Assembly: GCA_015234425.1 (NCBI GenBank)
Contig: JADGNE010000023.1
Location: forward strand, 1-64,000
Reading direction: 5' to 3'
From: Devosia sp.
GTDB lineage: Bacteria > Pseudomonadota > Alphaproteobacteria > Rhizobiales > Devosiaceae
Length of the DNA: 64,000 nt
Shown here: piece by piece, positions 1 to 10,041 of the stretch
How positions within the stretch are numbered: the stretch's first letter is position 1
How the letters are laid out: each line of letters opens with the position of its first letter
Notes under the pieces: generated by a model
Told to the model about the DNA's origin: nothing
What the model saw: only the letters and a program-made list of their open reading frames with translations
Databases searched by the model: none
Translations under genes and position numbers: made by a program

Positions 1-83
1 TCAACGTTGTTTCGATCCTTAAGCGTGACAAGCTCGTCCTGACCAAGGCAGCGCTTGAGGCGCTGGAAGCGAGGTTCGCATGA
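1..83 (+). CDS. rplD: 50S ribosomal protein L4, C-terminal end (partial)
   Basis: The first bases read in frame as the last 26 residues of a protein ending LEARFA, with the stop TGA overlapping the ATG of rplW (ATGA). Position directly before L23 and the residues [15 protein letters not shown] fit the C-terminus of L4 in the S10 operon. L4 binds 23S rRNA and lines the peptide exit tunnel. The gene starts outside the window, so only its tail can be judged. Confidence 0.9.
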   Translation, partial: NVVSILKRDKLVLTKAALEALEARFA

Positions 84-373
84 ACAAGCTTGCCGCTTAC
101 GATATCGTCCGTAACCCCGTCGTGACTGAAAAGTCCACGATGGCTTCGGAAAACAACCAGGTCGTTTTCGACGTGGCCATCGATGCATCCAAGCCCGAGA
201 TCAAGGCTGCTGTCGAGCAGCTCTTCTCGGTCAAGGTCAAGGCAGTGAACACCCTCGTCCGCAAGGGCAAGGTGAAGCGCTTCCGCGGCCGCATCGGTCA
301 CCGGAACGACGTGAAGAAGGCCGTTGTGACCCTCGTCGACGGCCAGTCGATCGATATTTCGACCGGCCTCTAA
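80..373 (+). CDS. rplW: 50S ribosomal protein L23
   Basis: A 97-residue protein of normal family length, carrying the L23 start ([13 protein letters not shown]) and the basic segment [15 protein letters not shown]23 sits at the tunnel exit and is the docking site for trigger factor and SRP (family knowledge). It overlaps the L4 stop by four bases and lies 18 bases before rplB, so translation is probably coupled within the S10 operon. Confidence 0.98.
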   Translation: MNKLAAYDIVRNPVVTEKSTMASENNQVVFDVAIDASKPEIKAAVEQLFSVKVKAVNTLVRKGKVKRFRGRIGHRNDVKKAVVTLVDGQSIDISTGL

Positions 374-391
374 GGGACAAGAGACAGCAAA

Positions 392-1231
392 ATGGCTCTA
401 AAGACTTATAATCCCACCTCCGAAGGCCGTCGTACTCTCGTTACGACCGACCGTTCGCAGCTCTGGAAGGGTGCCCCGGTCAAGGCTCTGACCGAAGGCC
501 TCAGCAAATCCGGTGGTCGTAACAACCGTGGTCGCATCACTGCGTTCCACCGTGGTGGCGGTCACAAGCGTACGTACCGCATGATTGATTTCAAGCGTGC
601 CAAGTTTGACGTCGTCGGGACCGTAGAACGTCTCGAATACGATCCGAACCGCACGGCCTGGATCGCTCTGATCAAGTACGAAGACGGCGAGCTTGCCTAC
701 ATCGTTGCTCCGCAGCGTCTGGCTGCTGGCGACAAGGTCATCTCGTCCATGTCGGCTCTCGACGTGAAGCCGGGCAATGCCATGCCGCTCGAGCGTATGC
801 CGGTCGGTACCATCGTCCACAACGTCGAGCTCAAGCCCCGCAAGGGCGGCCAGGTCGCTCGTTCGGCTGGTGCCTATGCCCAGTACGTCGGTCGTGACGC
901 TGGTTGGGCCATCCTGCGCCTGAACTCGGGTGAGCAGCGTCGTGTGCATGGCACTTGCCTTGCAACCGTCGGTGCCGTGTCCAACCAAGACCACGCCAAC
1001 ACCTCGCTCGGCAAGGCCGGTCGCAACCGTTGGCTCGGCCGCAAGCCGGTCAACCGTGGTGTGACCATGAACCCGGTCGATCACCCGCATGGTGGTGGTG
1101 AAGGCCGTACCTCTGGTGGCCGTCACCCGGTTTCGCCGTGGGGCAAGCCGACCAAGGGCAAGCGTACGCGTAGCAACAAGGCAACGGACAAGTTCATCGT
1201 TCGCAGCCGTCACGTTAAGAAGGGCAGGTAA
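392..1231 (+). CDS. rplB: 50S ribosomal protein L2
   Basis: A 279-residue protein of full L2 length. It begins [16 protein letters not shown] and holds the conserved C-terminal stretch around [13 protein letters not shown], whose histidine lies near the peptidyl transferase centre in L2 proteins. L2 supports subunit association and tRNA binding. It sits in S10-operon order between L23 and S19, three bases upstream of rpsS. The long open frame on the opposite strand is a composition artefact. Confidence 0.98.
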   Translation: MALKTYNPTSEGRRTLVTTDRSQLWKGAPVKALTEGLSKSGGRNNRGRITAFHRGGGHKRTYRMIDFKRAKFDVVGTVERLEYDPNRTAWIALIKYEDGELAYIVAPQRLAAGDKVISSMSALDVKPGNAMPLERMPVGTIVHNVELKPRKGGQVARSAGAYAQYVGRDAGWAILRLNSGEQRRVHGTCLATVGAVSNQDHANTSLGKAGRNRWLGRKPVNRGVTMNPVDHPHGGGEGRTSGGRHPVSPWGKPTKGKRTRSNKATDKFIVRSRHVKKGR

Positions 1232-1234
1232 GCC

Positions 1235-1513
1235 ATGACCCGTTCGATTTGGAAGGGCCCGTTTGTCGACGGCTACATGCTCAAGAAGGCTGAAAAGGCC
1301 TTGGCATCCGGCCGCAACGATGTGGTCAAGATCTGGAGCCGTCGCTCGACCATTCTGCCGCAGTTCGTGGGTATCACGTTCGGCGTGCACAACGGCCAGA
1401 AGCACGTTCCGGTCAGCGTCACTGAAGACATGATCGGCCACAAGTTTGGCGAGTTCGCGCCGACCCGTACCTATTACGGTCACGCCGCCGACAAGAAGGC
1501 CAAGAGGAAGTAA
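1235..1513 (+). CDS. rpsS: 30S ribosomal protein S19
   Basis: A 92-residue protein starting [16 protein letters not shown] with the S19 core [19 protein letters not shown] and [10 protein letters not shown]19 belongs to the head of the 30S subunit and contacts S13. It starts three bases after the rplB stop, and its stop is followed after one base by the rplV ATG, a tightly coupled arrangement. Confidence 0.98.
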   Translation: MTRSIWKGPFVDGYMLKKAEKALASGRNDVVKIWSRRSTILPQFVGITFGVHNGQKHVPVSVTEDMIGHKFGEFAPTRTYYGHAADKKAKRK

Positions 1514-1514
1514 G

Positions 1515-1895
1515 ATGGGCAAGCCAAAGACTGAGCGCGCTCTCAAGGACAACGAGGCTAAGGCTGTTCTGCGCATGCTGCGCATCAGCCCTCAGAAGCT
1601 GAACCTCGTCGCGCAGTTGATCCGTGGCAAGAAGGTTGAGAAGGCCCTGGCCGATCTCGAATTCAGCCACAAGCGCATCTCTGGCCAGGTGAAGAAGGTG
1701 CTCGAGAGCGCCATCGCCAACGCCGAGAACAACCATGGCTTGGACACCGACGCCCTCGTCGTTGCAGAAGCCTTCGTGGGCAATTCGCTCGTCATGAAGC
1801 GTTTCATGGCTCGCGGTCGCGGTAAATCGTCGCGGATCGAGAAGCCTTTCTCGCATCTGACGATCATCGTCCGGCAAGTTGAGGAGGCCGCATAA
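1515..1895 (+). CDS. rplV: 50S ribosomal protein L22
   Basis: 126 residues. The reading frame is open further upstream inside rpsS, but the ATG at 1515 ([17 protein letters not shown]) gives the normal family length and follows the rpsS stop by one base. The L22 body ([25 protein letters not shown]) and the tip loop ([18 protein letters not shown]) are present; the loop lines the exit tunnel in L22 proteins. The stop TAA overlaps the rpsC start by one base (TAATG). Confidence 0.96.
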   Translation: MGKPKTERALKDNEAKAVLRMLRISPQKLNLVAQLIRGKKVEKALADLEFSHKRISGQVKKVLESAIANAENNHGLDTDALVVAEAFVGNSLVMKRFMARGRGKSSRIEKPFSHLTIIVRQVEEAA

Positions 1896-2632
1896 TGGGT
1901 CAGAAGATCAATCCAATCGGCTTCCGCCTGGGCATCAACCGCACCTGGGACAGCCGCTGGTACGCAAACAAGGGCGAGTATGGTTCGCTGCTTCAGGAAG
2001 ACCTGAAGATCCGCACCATGCTGATGAAGGATCTGAAGGCGGCTGCCGTCTCCAAGATCGTCATCGAGCGTCCGCACCGTAAGTGCCGCGTGTCGATCCA
2101 CACTGCCCGTCCGGGCATCGTGATCGGCAAGAAGGGCGCTGACATCGACAAGATCCGCGCCAAGGTGAAGAAGTTCACCGACTCGGAAGTGCACATCAAC
2201 ATCGTTGAAGTGCGCAAGCCCGAGACTGACGCGACCTTGGTCGCTCAGGGCATCGCTCAGCAGCTGGAACGCCGTGTGGCATTCCGTCGCGCCATGAAGC
2301 GTGCCGTGCAGACTGCAATCCGCATGGGCGCCGGTGGTATCCGCGTCAATGTTGGTGGTCGTCTTGGTGGTGCCGACATCGCTCGTACCGAATGGTACCG
2401 CGAAGGCCGCGTGCCGCTGCACACCCTGCGTGCGGACATCGACTACGGCACTGCCGAAGCCGAAACCACGTATGGCATCATCGGCATCAAGGTGTGGATC
2501 TTCAAGGGCGAAGTCCTTGAGCATGATCCGTCCGCTCATGAGCGTCGCGCTACCGAAGGTAGTGAAGGTGGCCAGCGTAGCGAGCGCGAACCGCGCCGTG
2601 AGCGTGGCGATCGCGACCGCGAACGCGCATAA
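1895..2632 (+). CDS. rpsC: 30S ribosomal protein S3
   Basis: 245 residues: an N-terminal S3 domain, a type II KH domain with [12 protein letters not shown] around residues 70-80, and the C-terminal S3 domain ([23 protein letters not shown]). S3 forms part of the mRNA entry channel. The last 30 or so residues are a highly charged Arg/Glu tail ([15 protein letters not shown]), longer than in enterobacterial S3 and probably disordered. It is coupled to rplV by a TAATG overlap. Confidence 0.98.
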   Translation: MGQKINPIGFRLGINRTWDSRWYANKGEYGSLLQEDLKIRTMLMKDLKAAAVSKIVIERPHRKCRVSIHTARPGIVIGKKGADIDKIRAKVKKFTDSEVHINIVEVRKPETDATLVAQGIAQQLERRVAFRRAMKRAVQTAIRMGAGGIRVNVGGRLGGADIARTEWYREGRVPLHTLRADIDYGTAEAETTYGIIGIKVWIFKGEVLEHDPSAHERRATEGSEGGQRSEREPRRERGDRDRERA

Positions 2633-2647
2633 GAAGGTTGAACGACT

Positions 2648-3061
2648 ATGCTGCAACCGAAGAGAACTAAGTTCCGCAAGGCCCACAAGGGCCGCATCCA
2701 TGGCCAGGCCAAGGGTGGCACCGAGCTGGCATTCGGCCAGTACGCACTGAAGGCCACCGAGCCGGAACGCGTTACTGCCCGCCAGATCGAGGCAGCCCGT
2801 CGCGCGATCACTCGCGAGATGAAGCGTCAGGGTCGCGTCTGGATCCGGATTTTCCCGGATCTGCCGGTTTCCAAGAAGCCTACCGAAGTCCGAATGGGTA
2901 AGGGTAAGGGCTCCGTGGAGTTCTGGGCCGCACGGGTAAAACCTGGTCGCATCGTTTTTGAGATTGACGGCGTACCCGAAGACGTTGCAAAGGAGGCCCT
3001 TCGCCTCGGAGCAATGAAGTTGCCGATCACCACGCGCATCGTACAGCGCATTGTCGACTAA
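2648..3061 (+). CDS. rplP: 50S ribosomal protein L16
   Basis: 137 residues beginning [19 protein letters not shown], with [20 protein letters not shown], the conserved loop that reaches toward the A-site tRNA in L16 proteins. Length and order (S3-L16-L29) are canonical for the S10 operon. Confidence 0.98.
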   Translation: MLQPKRTKFRKAHKGRIHGQAKGGTELAFGQYALKATEPERVTARQIEAARRAITREMKRQGRVWIRIFPDLPVSKKPTEVRMGKGKGSVEFWAARVKPGRIVFEIDGVPEDVAKEALRLGAMKLPITTRIVQRIVD

Positions 3062-3072
3062 GGGACACGAGC

Positions 3073-3267
3073 ATGAAAGCCAGTGATGTGCGGAGCAAAA
3101 CCGCAGACGAACTGAAAGATCAGCTCGTCGACCTCAAGAAAGAACAGTTCAACCTGCGTTTCCAGCGTGCTACCCAGCAGCTGGAAAAGCCGGCCCAGGT
3201 CAAGCAGGTCCGCCGTGATATCGCGCGGATCAAGACGATCCTCGGCCAAAAGAGCGCAGCTAAGTAA
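3073..3267 (+). CDS. rpmC: 50S ribosomal protein L29
   Basis: A 64-residue, two-helix protein ([18 protein letters not shown]... then [15 protein letters not shown] and [12 protein letters not shown]). L29 neighbours L23 at the tunnel exit. It lies between L16 and S17 with short spacers of 11 and 12 bases, as expected for the S10 operon. Confidence 0.97.
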   Translation: MKASDVRSKTADELKDQLVDLKKEQFNLRFQRATQQLEKPAQVKQVRRDIARIKTILGQKSAAK

Positions 3268-3279
3268 GGAATCGATCCC

Positions 3280-3513
3280 ATGCCAAAGCGCGTTCTGCAG
3301 GGGACTGTTGTCTCCGACGCCAATGACAAGACAATCGTTGTCCGTGTCGAGCGCCGTTTCACGCACCCCCTTCTCAAGAAGACCGTGCGTCGTTCCAAGA
3401 AGTACCATGCCCATGACGAAGCCAATGTGGCCAAGGTCGGGCAGACTGTTTGGATCGAGGAAACTGCGCCGATCAGTAAGAACAAGCGTTGGACGCTTGT
3501 TCCGTCAGCGTAA
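3280..3513 (+). CDS. rpsQ: 30S ribosomal protein S17
   Basis: 77 residues with the S17 OB-fold signature: [21 protein letters not shown], then [14 protein letters not shown]17 is a primary 16S rRNA-binding protein needed early in 30S assembly. It is the last gene of the S10 operon; the 69-base gap before rplN is wider than the neighbouring spacers and marks the S10/spc boundary. Confidence 0.97.
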   Translation: MPKRVLQGTVVSDANDKTIVVRVERRFTHPLLKKTVRRSKKYHAHDEANVAKVGQTVWIEETAPISKNKRWTLVPSA

Positions 3514-3582
3514 GAGAATTTTTGATATTAGGTCGGCGAGCCGGATGACGGTGCAGCCGGTTCAACTAGAAGGCATCCAGTT

Positions 3583-3951
3583 ATGATCCAGATGCAGTCC
3601 AATCTCGATGTCGCCGATAATTCCGGCGCCAAGCGAGTCATGTGCATCAAGGTGCTGGGCGGTTCGCATCGCAAGTACGCCTCGGTCGGCGACATTATTG
3701 TCGTTTCGGTCAAGGACGCTATTCCGCGTGGCCGCGTTAAAAAGGGCCAGGTGATGAAGGCCGTGGTGGTTCGCACCGCAACCGACATCCGCCGTCCCGA
3801 TGGCACCGTCATCCGTTTTGACAAGAACGCCGCGGTTCTGATCAACAATCAGAAAGAACCTATCGGCACCCGTATCTTCGGACCTGTTCCGCGTGAACTC
3901 CGCGCTAAGAACCACATGAAGATCATCTCGCTCGCCCCAGAGGTGCTGTAA
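3583..3951 (+). CDS. rplN: 50S ribosomal protein L14
   Basis: 122 residues starting [28 protein letters not shown], the canonical L14 N-terminus, with [24 protein letters not shown] at the end. L14 forms intersubunit bridges and is the target of RsfS-type silencing factors. It is the first gene of the spc cluster and overlaps rplX by one base (TAATG). Confidence 0.98.
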   Translation: MIQMQSNLDVADNSGAKRVMCIKVLGGSHRKYASVGDIIVVSVKDAIPRGRVKKGQVMKAVVVRTATDIRRPDGTVIRFDKNAAVLINNQKEPIGTRIFGPVPRELRAKNHMKIISLAPEVL

Positions 3952-4262
3952 TGGCCTCCAAGATCAAGAAGGGCGACAAAGTCGTCGTCCTCGCTGGTAA
4001 GGACAAGGGCAAGACCGGTCAGGTCCTGCAGGTTATCCCCAGCGAAACTCGCGCGCTCGTTCAGGGCATCAACCTGATCCGTCGCCACACCAAGCAGACT
4101 GCGTCGACCGATGCCGGCATCTTCACCAAGGAAGCGCCGATCCATCTGTCCAATCTCGCCGTTGCTGATGCCAATGGCAAGCCGACCCGCGTCGGTTTCC
4201 AGATCAAGGACGGCGTGAAGTCCCGCGTCGCCAAGACCACCGGAGATGCGATCGATGGCTGA
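3951..4262 (+). CDS. rplX: 50S ribosomal protein L24
   Basis: 103 residues with an N-terminal KOW motif ([24 protein letters not shown]) that binds 23S rRNA. L24 initiates 50S assembly. It starts on the last base of the rplN stop and its 3' end overlaps rplE by eight bases, so the three genes are probably translationally coupled. Confidence 0.98.
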   Translation: MASKIKKGDKVVVLAGKDKGKTGQVLQVIPSETRALVQGINLIRRHTKQTASTDAGIFTKEAPIHLSNLAVADANGKPTRVGFQIKDGVKSRVAKTTGDAIDG

Positions 4263-4812
4263 GACCGCTTATATTCCGCGCCTGCGCACGGTCTATGAAG
4301 AGACCATCAAGGCTGAACTGACCAAGCAGTTCAACTACACGAACGTCATGCAGCTGCCCAAGATCGACAAGATCGTGCTGAACATGGGCGTTGGTGAAGC
4401 AGTGGCCGACACCAAGAAGGTGAAGTCCGCTGCTGGCGAAATGGAAAAGATTGCTGGTCAGAAGCCGGTCATCACCCATGCGCGCAAGTCGATCGCTGGC
4501 TTCAAGGTCCGCGAAGAGATGCCGCTCGGCGTCAAGGTCACCCTGCGCGGCGTGCGCATGTACGAATTCCTGGACCGCCTGGTGAACATCGCCCTGCCGC
4601 GCGTTCGTGACTTCCGTGGCCTTAATCCGAATTCCTTCGACGGCCGTGGCAACTATGCCATGGGCATCAAGGAACACATCATCTTCCCCGAAATCAACTA
4701 TGATCAGATCGATCAGGTTTGGGGCATGGACATCGTGATTGCCACGACGGCCAAGACGGATGATGAAGCACGCGCGCTTCTGCGGGCTTTCAACTTCCCG
4801 TTCCGCCAGTAA
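4255..4812 (+). CDS. rplE: 50S ribosomal protein L5
   Basis: 185 residues from the ATG at 4255 ([16 protein letters not shown]). An in-frame ATG nine bases upstream (4246) is possible, but 4255 gives the usual alphaproteobacterial N-terminus. Conserved segments are [32 protein letters not shown] and [18 protein letters not shown]5 binds 5S rRNA. It overlaps the rplX 3' end by eight bases. Confidence 0.96.
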   Translation: MAETAYIPRLRTVYEETIKAELTKQFNYTNVMQLPKIDKIVLNMGVGEAVADTKKVKSAAGEMEKIAGQKPVITHARKSIAGFKVREEMPLGVKVTLRGVRMYEFLDRLVNIALPRVRDFRGLNPNSFDGRGNYAMGIKEHIIFPEINYDQIDQVWGMDIVIATTAKTDDEARALLRAFNFPFRQ

Positions 4813-4842
4813 GCGGGCAGGGAAGGGATAAAGGATCAGGAC

Positions 4843-5148
4843 ATGGCAAAGACCAGCTCCATCGAAAAGAACAACAAGCGCGCCGCCCTGGCCAAGCAGT
4901 ATGCTAACAAGCGTTCTGCTCTCAAGGCAACCATCAAGGACCAGAATCTGTCCATTGAAGAGCGCTTCAACGCAACGCTCAAGCTCGCAGAACTTCCCCG
5001 CAACTCGGCAAAGGTGCGCGTGCGCAACCGTTGCGAGGTCTCGGGTCGTCCGCGTGGTTACTATCGCAAGCTCAAGATGAGCCGTATCGCCCTGCGTCAG
5101 CTGGGCAACCTGGGTCAGATCCCGGGTCTGGTCAAGTCGAGCTGGTAA
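4843..5148 (+). CDS. rpsN: 30S ribosomal protein S14 (long, zinc-free form)
   Basis: 101 residues, the long form of S14. The C-terminal part reads [21 protein letters not shown], with a single Cys where the short zinc-binding form has a CxxC pair, so this copy does not bind zinc in the usual way. S14 is a late-assembling head protein of the 30S subunit. Position between L5 and S8 is canonical. Confidence 0.97.
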   Translation: MAKTSSIEKNNKRAALAKQYANKRSALKATIKDQNLSIEERFNATLKLAELPRNSAKVRVRNRCEVSGRPRGYYRKLKMSRIALRQLGNLGQIPGLVKSSW

Positions 5149-5160
5149 GGAGAGAAGACA

Positions 5161-5559
5161 ATGAGCTTTTCCGATCCCATCGGCGATATGCTGACCCGCA
5201 TCCGCAACGCTCAGGAGCGTCGCAAGTCTTCCGTTTCGACACCGGCATCGACCCTTCGCGGTCGCGTGCTGGACGTTCTCCAGTCCGAGGGTTTCATCCG
5301 CGGCTACTCCGAGACCAAGTTCGAGAACGGTGCATCCGAGTACGAGATTGAACTCAAGTACTCCGAAAACGAAGGCGTGATCCGCACCATCGAGCGCGTT
5401 TCCCGTCCCGGCCGCCGCGTGTACGCGTCGGTAAAGAATATTCCGCAGGTGGCGAATGGCCTCGGTGTGTCTATCCTTTCCACCCCAAAGGGTGTTATGG
5501 CCGACCACGAAGCCAAGGCTGCCAACGTTGGTGGCGAGGTACTCTGCCGCGTCTTCTAA
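5161..5559 (+). CDS. rpsH: 30S ribosomal protein S8
   Basis: 132 residues with the S8 N-terminus ([27 protein letters not shown]) and the C-terminal signature [32 protein letters not shown]8 organises the central domain of 16S rRNA; in E. coli it also represses the spc operon. It is followed by an unusually perfect 13-bp dyad before rplF. Confidence 0.98.
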   Translation: MSFSDPIGDMLTRIRNAQERRKSSVSTPASTLRGRVLDVLQSEGFIRGYSETKFENGASEYEIELKYSENEGVIRTIERVSRPGRRVYASVKNIPQVANGLGVSILSTPKGVMADHEAKAANVGGEVLCRVF

Positions 5560-5568
5560 GATGTGAGC

Positions 5569-5596
5569 CTGGAATGCGGGGTCCCCCGCATTCCAG
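5569..5596 (+). promoter_or_regulatory. 13-bp perfect RNA hairpin between rpsH and rplF
   Basis: CTGGAATGCGGGG (5569-5581) is an exact inverted repeat of CCCCGCATTCCAG (5584-5596) with a two-base loop. It starts nine bases after the rpsH stop and is not followed by a U run, so it looks more like a processing, stability or attenuation element than a plain terminator. rplF begins 46 bases downstream. Confidence 0.7.
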
Positions 5597-5642
5597 TCAC
5601 TTGCTCGCATCGCGCGGTAAGACGATTACTCAAGGATAAGAA

Positions 5643-6176
5643 ATGTCACGTACTGGCAAGAAACCGGTGGCCCCGGTAAGCGGCGTCACGGTAACGATCA
5701 ATGGTCGTACCGTCTCGGCTAAGGGCCCGAAGGGCGAACTGAGCATTGCGCTCATGGATGTGGTGAACGTCGAGCAGGGTGAGGACGGTCTTGTCGTCTC
5801 GCCAGCCAACGACAGCCGTGAAGCCCGCGCGGCTTGGGGCACCACCCGCGCCCTCATCCAGAACATGGTCACCGGTGTCAGCGCCGGCTTCGAAAAGAAG
5901 CTTGCGATCCAGGGCGTGGGTTATCGCGCCGCGATGCAGGGCAAAGATGTGAAGCTGTCTCTCGGCTTCAGCCATGAAGTTGTATACCAGGCTCCCCAGG
6001 GCATCACCCTGGCAGTTCCGGCTCCGACCGAGATCATTGTGACCGGTATCGACAAGCAGGCTGTGGGTCAGGTGGCGGCGGAGATCCGCAGCTGGCGTCC
6101 CCCCGAACCCTACAAGGGCAAGGGCGTGCGGTACTCGAACGAGACCGTGTATCGCAAAGAAGGCAAGAAGAAGTAA
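5643..6176 (+). CDS. rplF: 50S ribosomal protein L6
   Basis: 177 residues with the two L6 repeats and the C-terminal signature [23 protein letters not shown]6 contacts the sarcin-ricin loop and supports the GTPase-associated region. The start ([14 protein letters not shown]) follows a purine-rich CAAGGATAAGAA stretch. Order S8-L6-L18 is canonical. Confidence 0.98.
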   Translation: MSRTGKKPVAPVSGVTVTINGRTVSAKGPKGELSIALMDVVNVEQGEDGLVVSPANDSREARAAWGTTRALIQNMVTGVSAGFEKKLAIQGVGYRAAMQGKDVKLSLGFSHEVVYQAPQGITLAVPAPTEIIVTGIDKQAVGQVAAEIRSWRPPEPYKGKGVRYSNETVYRKEGKKK

Positions 6177-6188
6177 GGAGCGCCTGCA

Positions 6189-6551
6189 ATGGCTATCACT
6201 GCAAAAGGTGTGGACCGCCGCAAGGCCCGTGTCCGCAAGGCGCTCAAGGCTCGTGCCTTCGGTCGTCCGCGTCTGTCGGTTTTCCGTTCAGAGAAGAATA
6301 TCTACGCACAGATCATCGACGACACCACTGGTCGTACGCTGGCTGCCGCTTCGTCCCTCGACAAGGACCTGCGTTCGAGCCTCAAGAGCGGTTCGACCGC
6401 CGAGGCTGCTGCGACCGTCGGCAAGCTGATCGCCGAACGCGGCGTGAAGGCTGGCGTTGGCGAGGTTGTGTTCGACCGTGGCGCCTACATCTATCACGGC
6501 CGTGTTAAGGCCCTTGCAGACGCTGCCCGTGAGGGCGGTCTGCAGTTCTAA
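6189..6551 (+). CDS. rplR: 50S ribosomal protein L18
   Basis: 120 residues with [31 protein letters not shown] and the C-terminal [26 protein letters not shown], which identify L18. The protein binds 5S rRNA with L5. It lies 12 bases after rplF with a GGAG-type ribosome binding site. Confidence 0.98.
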   Translation: MAITAKGVDRRKARVRKALKARAFGRPRLSVFRSEKNIYAQIIDDTTGRTLAAASSLDKDLRSSLKSGSTAEAAATVGKLIAERGVKAGVGEVVFDRGAYIYHGRVKALADAAREGGLQF

Positions 6552-6572
6552 CCACGGCGAGGAAGAGATAAA

Positions 6573-7106
6573 ATGAGCAGAGACGTTCAAGAGCGCGAAA
6601 GCGAATTCGTCGATCGCCTGGTCCACATCAATCGTGTGGCCAAGGTTGTGAAGGGCGGCCGTCGCTTCGGTTTCGCAGCACTCGTCGTTGTTGGTGACCA
6701 GAAGGGTCGCGTCGGTTTCGGTCACGGTAAGGCCCGTGAAGTTCCTGAGGCAATCCGCAAGGCCACTGAACAGGCCAAGCGCCAGATGATCCGCGTGCCG
6801 CTCCGCGATGCACGTACCCTTCACCACGACGTGACCGGTCGTCACGGCGCTGGCAAGGTGATCCTGCGTGCCGCCGTTCCGGGTACTGGTATCATTGCCG
6901 GTGGTCCGATGCGCGCCGTGTTCGAAACGCTTGGCATCAACGATATCGTTGCCAAGTCGCAGGGCACTGCAAACCCCTACAACATGGTTCGCGCCACATT
7001 CGATGCGCTCAAGCGCGTTGATAGCCCCCGTGCGGTGGCTTCTCGTCGCGGCCTGAAGGTCTCCGAACTGCAGGCTCGCCGCGGCGAAACTGCCGTCGAA
7101 GCTTGA
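6573..7106 (+). CDS. rpsE: 30S ribosomal protein S5
   Basis: 177 residues: a dsRNA-binding-like N-terminal S5 domain ([41 protein letters not shown]) and a C-terminal domain ([24 protein letters not shown]). S5 shapes the mRNA entry site and affects decoding accuracy. It sits between L18 and L30 as expected. Confidence 0.98.
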   Translation: MSRDVQERESEFVDRLVHINRVAKVVKGGRRFGFAALVVVGDQKGRVGFGHGKAREVPEAIRKATEQAKRQMIRVPLRDARTLHHDVTGRHGAGKVILRAAVPGTGIIAGGPMRAVFETLGINDIVAKSQGTANPYNMVRATFDALKRVDSPRAVASRRGLKVSELQARRGETAVEA

Positions 7107-7127
7107 CCGTAAGGACGGAGAAGCAAA

Positions 7128-7316
7128 ATGGCTGACAAGAAAACTATCACCGTGCAGCAGGTCGGTTCGCCGATCCGCCGTGAAAAGAGCCAGCGCGCGA
7201 CCCTCATCGGTCTCGGGCTCAACAAGATGAACAAGCAGCGCGAGCTGGTTGATACGCCCGAAGTTCGTGGCATGATCAACAAGGTCCCGCACCTCGTCCG
7301 CGTTGTCGGCGAGTAA
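7128..7316 (+). CDS. rpmD: 50S ribosomal protein L30
   Basis: 62 residues: [30 protein letters not shown], then [15 protein letters not shown]. This is the short bacterial L30. It is located between S5 and L15, 21 bases after rpsE. Confidence 0.97.
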   Translation: MADKKTITVQQVGSPIRREKSQRATLIGLGLNKMNKQRELVDTPEVRGMINKVPHLVRVVGE

Positions 7317-7332
7317 GGAAGGGTCCGTACAA

Positions 7333-7836
7333 ATGACTCGTTTGAACGAACTTCGCGATAATCCAGGTGCCAACAAGGTCCGCGTTCGCGTCGGCCGTGG
7401 TATCGGTTCGGGCGTCGGCAAGACCGGCGGCCGCGGCGGCAAGGGCCAGACTGCCCGTTCCGGCGTTGCGATCAATGGCTTTGAAGGCGGCCAGATGCCC
7501 CTTCACATGCGTATGCCGAAGCGTGGCTTCAATGCTTGGAACCCCAAGGATTGGAACGAAGTGCGCCTCGACCGCATCCAGGCCTACATCGACAGCGGCA
7601 AGCTCGACATCAAGGGCGTGGTTGACTCCGCCGCTCTCGTCGCAGCCGGCGTCATCCGTCGTCCCAAGGACGGCGTGCGTCTGATCGGTTCGGAAGGCTT
7701 CTCGGCCAAGAAGGTTACCTTCAAGGTTGACTACGCCACCAAGGGTGCTGCTGCTGCCATCGAGGCTGCCGGCGGCAAGCTTGACCTGATCCCGGTCAAG
7801 GAGACCTGGAAAAAGACTCCTTACGAAGCCAAGTAA
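7333..7836 (+). CDS. rplO: 50S ribosomal protein L15
   Basis: 167 residues from the ATG at 7333 ([27 protein letters not shown]). The frame is open 30 bases upstream, but 7333 follows the rpmD stop and an AAGGAAGGG ribosome binding site. The glycine-rich [16 protein letters not shown] and [17 protein letters not shown] segments are typical of L15. A strong terminator-like hairpin follows, separating it from secY. Confidence 0.96.
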   Translation: MTRLNELRDNPGANKVRVRVGRGIGSGVGKTGGRGGKGQTARSGVAINGFEGGQMPLHMRMPKRGFNAWNPKDWNEVRLDRIQAYIDSGKLDIKGVVDSAALVAAGVIRRPKDGVRLIGSEGFSAKKVTFKVDYATKGAAAAIEAAGGKLDLIPVKETWKKTPYEAK

Positions 7837-7846
7837 TCTGGCACTG

Positions 7847-7879
7847 GCGCACCCGACCTGGGGGTTGGGTGCGCTTTTT
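7847..7879 (+). terminator. Intrinsic terminator between rplO and secY
   Basis: GCGCACCC (7847-7854) pairs with GGGTGCGC (7867-7874), followed directly by TTTTT. It lies 10 bases after the rplO stop, so a fraction of spc transcripts probably ends here and secY may have its own promoter. Confidence 0.75.
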
Positions 7880-7882
7880 GGT

Positions 7883-7911
7883 TTGTTGCGCCAGGGTGGC
7901 AGGACTATATG
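7883..7911 (+). promoter_or_regulatory. Candidate secY promoter
   Basis: TTGTTG (7883-7888) and TATATG (7906-7911) are separated by 17 bases, immediately after the rplO terminator and about 50 bases before the secY start. This is a sequence match only. Confidence 0.35.
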
Positions 7912-7962
7912 CTCCTCAGGCGCTTTGACCGCGCCTGGCCTTGAAGCCTTAGGGAGCGAAGT

Positions 7963-9300
7963 ATGGCGTCCGCAGCCGAGCAACTAGCTCGCAATCTTTC
8001 TTTTTCGACCTTTTCTAAGGCGAAAGCCCTTCAGCAGCGCATCTGGTTCACGCTGGGCGCGCTGCTTGTTTATCGTTTGGGCACATTCATTCCGGTTCCG
8101 GGCATCGATCCTGATGCATTCCGTGCCACTTTCGAGCAGAGCCAGCAGGGCATCATCGGCATGTTTAACATGTTCTCCGGTGGCGCCGTTGAACGCATGG
8201 CGATTTTTGCTCTCAACCTGATTCCCTACATTACGGCGTCCATCGTCGTGCAGGTGATCTCGACGGCGTCTCCGCGCCTCGAAGCCCTCAAGAAAGAGGG
8301 TGAGGCTGGCCGTCGCAAGATGAACCAGTACACCCGCTACCTTGCCGTGCTGTTCTGCGCGGTTCAGGCATACGGCATTGCCGTGGGTCTGGAAGGCAGC
8401 CAGGGCGTGGTTCTCAATCCGGGCTGGTTCTTCCGCATCTCCACCGTGATCACCCTGGTTGGTGGCACGATGTTCCTGATGTGGCTGGGCGAGCAGATCA
8501 CGGCGCGTGGTGTCGGTAACGGCATTTCGCTGATCATCTTTGCCGGTATCGTGGCCAATCTGCCCGCGACCATCGCTCAGACCCTCGAGCTCAGCCGTAC
8601 TGGTGCCATCCCGGGCTTTGCAGCCCTCGGCATGATCATTCTGGCTCTCGTGGTCATTGCGGTCATCGTGTTCTTCGAACGCGCTCAGCGCCGCTTGCTG
8701 ATCCAGTATCCGAAGCGCCAGGTCGGCAATAAGATGTTCCAGGGGGATACCTCGCATCTGCCGCTCAAGCTGAACACCGCCGGCGTTATCCCGGTGATCT
8801 TCGGCTCGTCGCTTCTGCTGCTGCCGGCGACCATTGCGTCCTTTGCAGCGCAGGGGAATGCTCCGGGCTGGCTGACCACCGTCACGGCTCTTCTCGGCCG
8901 CGGGCAGCCGCTTTATCTGGCGCTGTTTGCGTTCTTCATTATCTTTTTCGCCTTCTTCTACACGGCCATCGTGTTCAATCCCACGGAGACGGCGGATAAC
9001 CTCAAGCGCTCCGGCGGCTTCATTCCGGGCATCCGTCCGGGTGAGCGGACCGCCCAGCACATCGACTATGTGCTGACGCGCATTACCGTTGCCGGTGCTA
9101 TATACCTCACGGTGGTGGCACTGATTCCGGAAGTTATGTTCAGCCAGCTCGCGGTCAGCCAGTTTATTGGCGGTACCTCGCTGCTGATCATGGTGACGGT
9201 GACCCTTGATACGGTCAGTCAGATCCAGAGCCATCTAGTTGCCCAACAATACGAAGGGCTGTTGAAGAAATCCCGACTTGGAGGGGGCAAGCGTCGATGA
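7963..9300 (+). CDS. secY: Protein translocase subunit SecY
   Basis: 445 residues, the normal SecY size, with about ten hydrophobic segments. The N-terminus has [27 protein letters not shown]; the plug region ([23 protein letters not shown]), the loop PKRQVGNKM and [25 protein letters not shown] are all recognisable. SecY forms the inner-membrane channel with SecE and SecG. Its stop overlaps the adk ATG by four bases. Confidence 0.98.
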   Translation: MASAAEQLARNLSFSTFSKAKALQQRIWFTLGALLVYRLGTFIPVPGIDPDAFRATFEQSQQGIIGMFNMFSGGAVERMAIFALNLIPYITASIVVQVISTASPRLEALKKEGEAGRRKMNQYTRYLAVLFCAVQAYGIAVGLEGSQGVVLNPGWFFRISTVITLVGGTMFLMWLGEQITARGVGNGISLIIFAGIVANLPATIAQTLELSRTGAIPGFAALGMIILALVVIAVIVFFERAQRRLLIQYPKRQVGNKMFQGDTSHLPLKLNTAGVIPVIFGSSLLLLPATIASFAAQGNAPGWLTTVTALLGRGQPLYLALFAFFIIFFAFFYTAIVFNPTETADNLKRSGGFIPGIRPGERTAQHIDYVLTRITVAGAIYLTVVALIPEVMFSQLAVSQFIGGTSLLIMVTVTLDTVSQIQSHLVAQQYEGLLKKSRLGGGKRR

Positions 9301-9866
9301 GGTTGATCCTTTTGGGACCGCCGGGGGCAGGCAAGGGCACACAGGCCAAGATTTTGGTCGAAGCCTACGGCATCCCCCAGCTCTCCACTGGCGATATTCT
9401 GCGTGCAGCGATTGCTGCCCAGACCCCACTCGGGGTTGAGGCCAAGGCGATCGTTGATCGTGGTGACCTCGTCTCGGATGCCATCGTCAACGGTATCGTG
9501 TCGGAGCGGCTTGACGCCGAGGATTGCAAGCCTGGCTTCATCCTCGACGGCTTCCCGCGGACTATCGCCCAGGCTGAAGCTCTGGATGTCATGCTGGCGG
9601 AGAAGGGCATTGCGCTCGACGCCGTAATCGAGATCAAGGCAGATGCCGACATTCTCGTTCAGCGTGTTATCAATCGCGCCAAGGAATCAGGCGGCGCTCG
9701 CGCTGACGACAACGAGGAAGTGCTGCGCAAGCGCCTTGGTGTCTATGCAGAGCAGACAGCGCCTCTGGTCTCGTACTACTCCGACAAGGGTCTCTTGTGC
9801 CCTGTGGATGGTATGGCGCCTGTGAACGAAGTGACCACTGCCATCAAGGCAGCGATTACCAAGTAA
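9297..9866 (+). CDS. adk: Adenylate kinase
   Basis: 189 residues with the P-loop [12 protein letters not shown] (residues 7-18), the AMP-binding stretch [10 protein letters not shown] and the [16 protein letters not shown] motif. The LID is the short form (after [24 protein letters not shown]), without zinc cysteines. It interconverts ATP, ADP and AMP in the cytoplasm. Overlap with secY (ATGA) and the order secY-adk-rpsM are typical of alphaproteobacteria. Confidence 0.97.
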   Translation: MRLILLGPPGAGKGTQAKILVEAYGIPQLSTGDILRAAIAAQTPLGVEAKAIVDRGDLVSDAIVNGIVSERLDAEDCKPGFILDGFPRTIAQAEALDVMLAEKGIALDAVIEIKADADILVQRVINRAKESGGARADDNEEVLRKRLGVYAEQTAPLVSYYSDKGLLCPVDGMAPVNEVTTAIKAAITK

Positions 9867-9873
9867 TTTGATA

Positions 9874-9897
9874 GGGCGGAGCCTGTTGACTCCGCCC
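9874..9897 (+). terminator. Hairpin after adk (possible terminator)
   Basis: GGGCGGAG (9874-9881) pairs with CTCCGCCC (9890-9897), eight bases after the adk stop. The bases after it (GGTCGAATCC) are not a U run, so termination is uncertain; it could be a processing signal between the spc and alpha operons. Confidence 0.4.
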
Positions 9898-10041
9898 GGT
9901 CGAATCCTTAAAGAACCGCATCAGTCTCATGGATTTTTGGGCTGGATTCGGTTCTCAACCATGGTTGGGGGTCGAGATCCGGTCCCTTGTTGTTTAAGGA
10001 CACCCGCCGGGATGGCGCGTGTTTAATGAAGGAGAGCAGAC

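Noticed and set aside
398-1585. 395-residue open frame antisense to rplB and rpsS
   Set aside because: It mirrors strongly expressed ribosomal genes, has no recognisable domain, and is explained by codon bias in GC-rich DNA. The same holds for 4204-5610, 6288-7475, 7984-9234 and 10994-12130.
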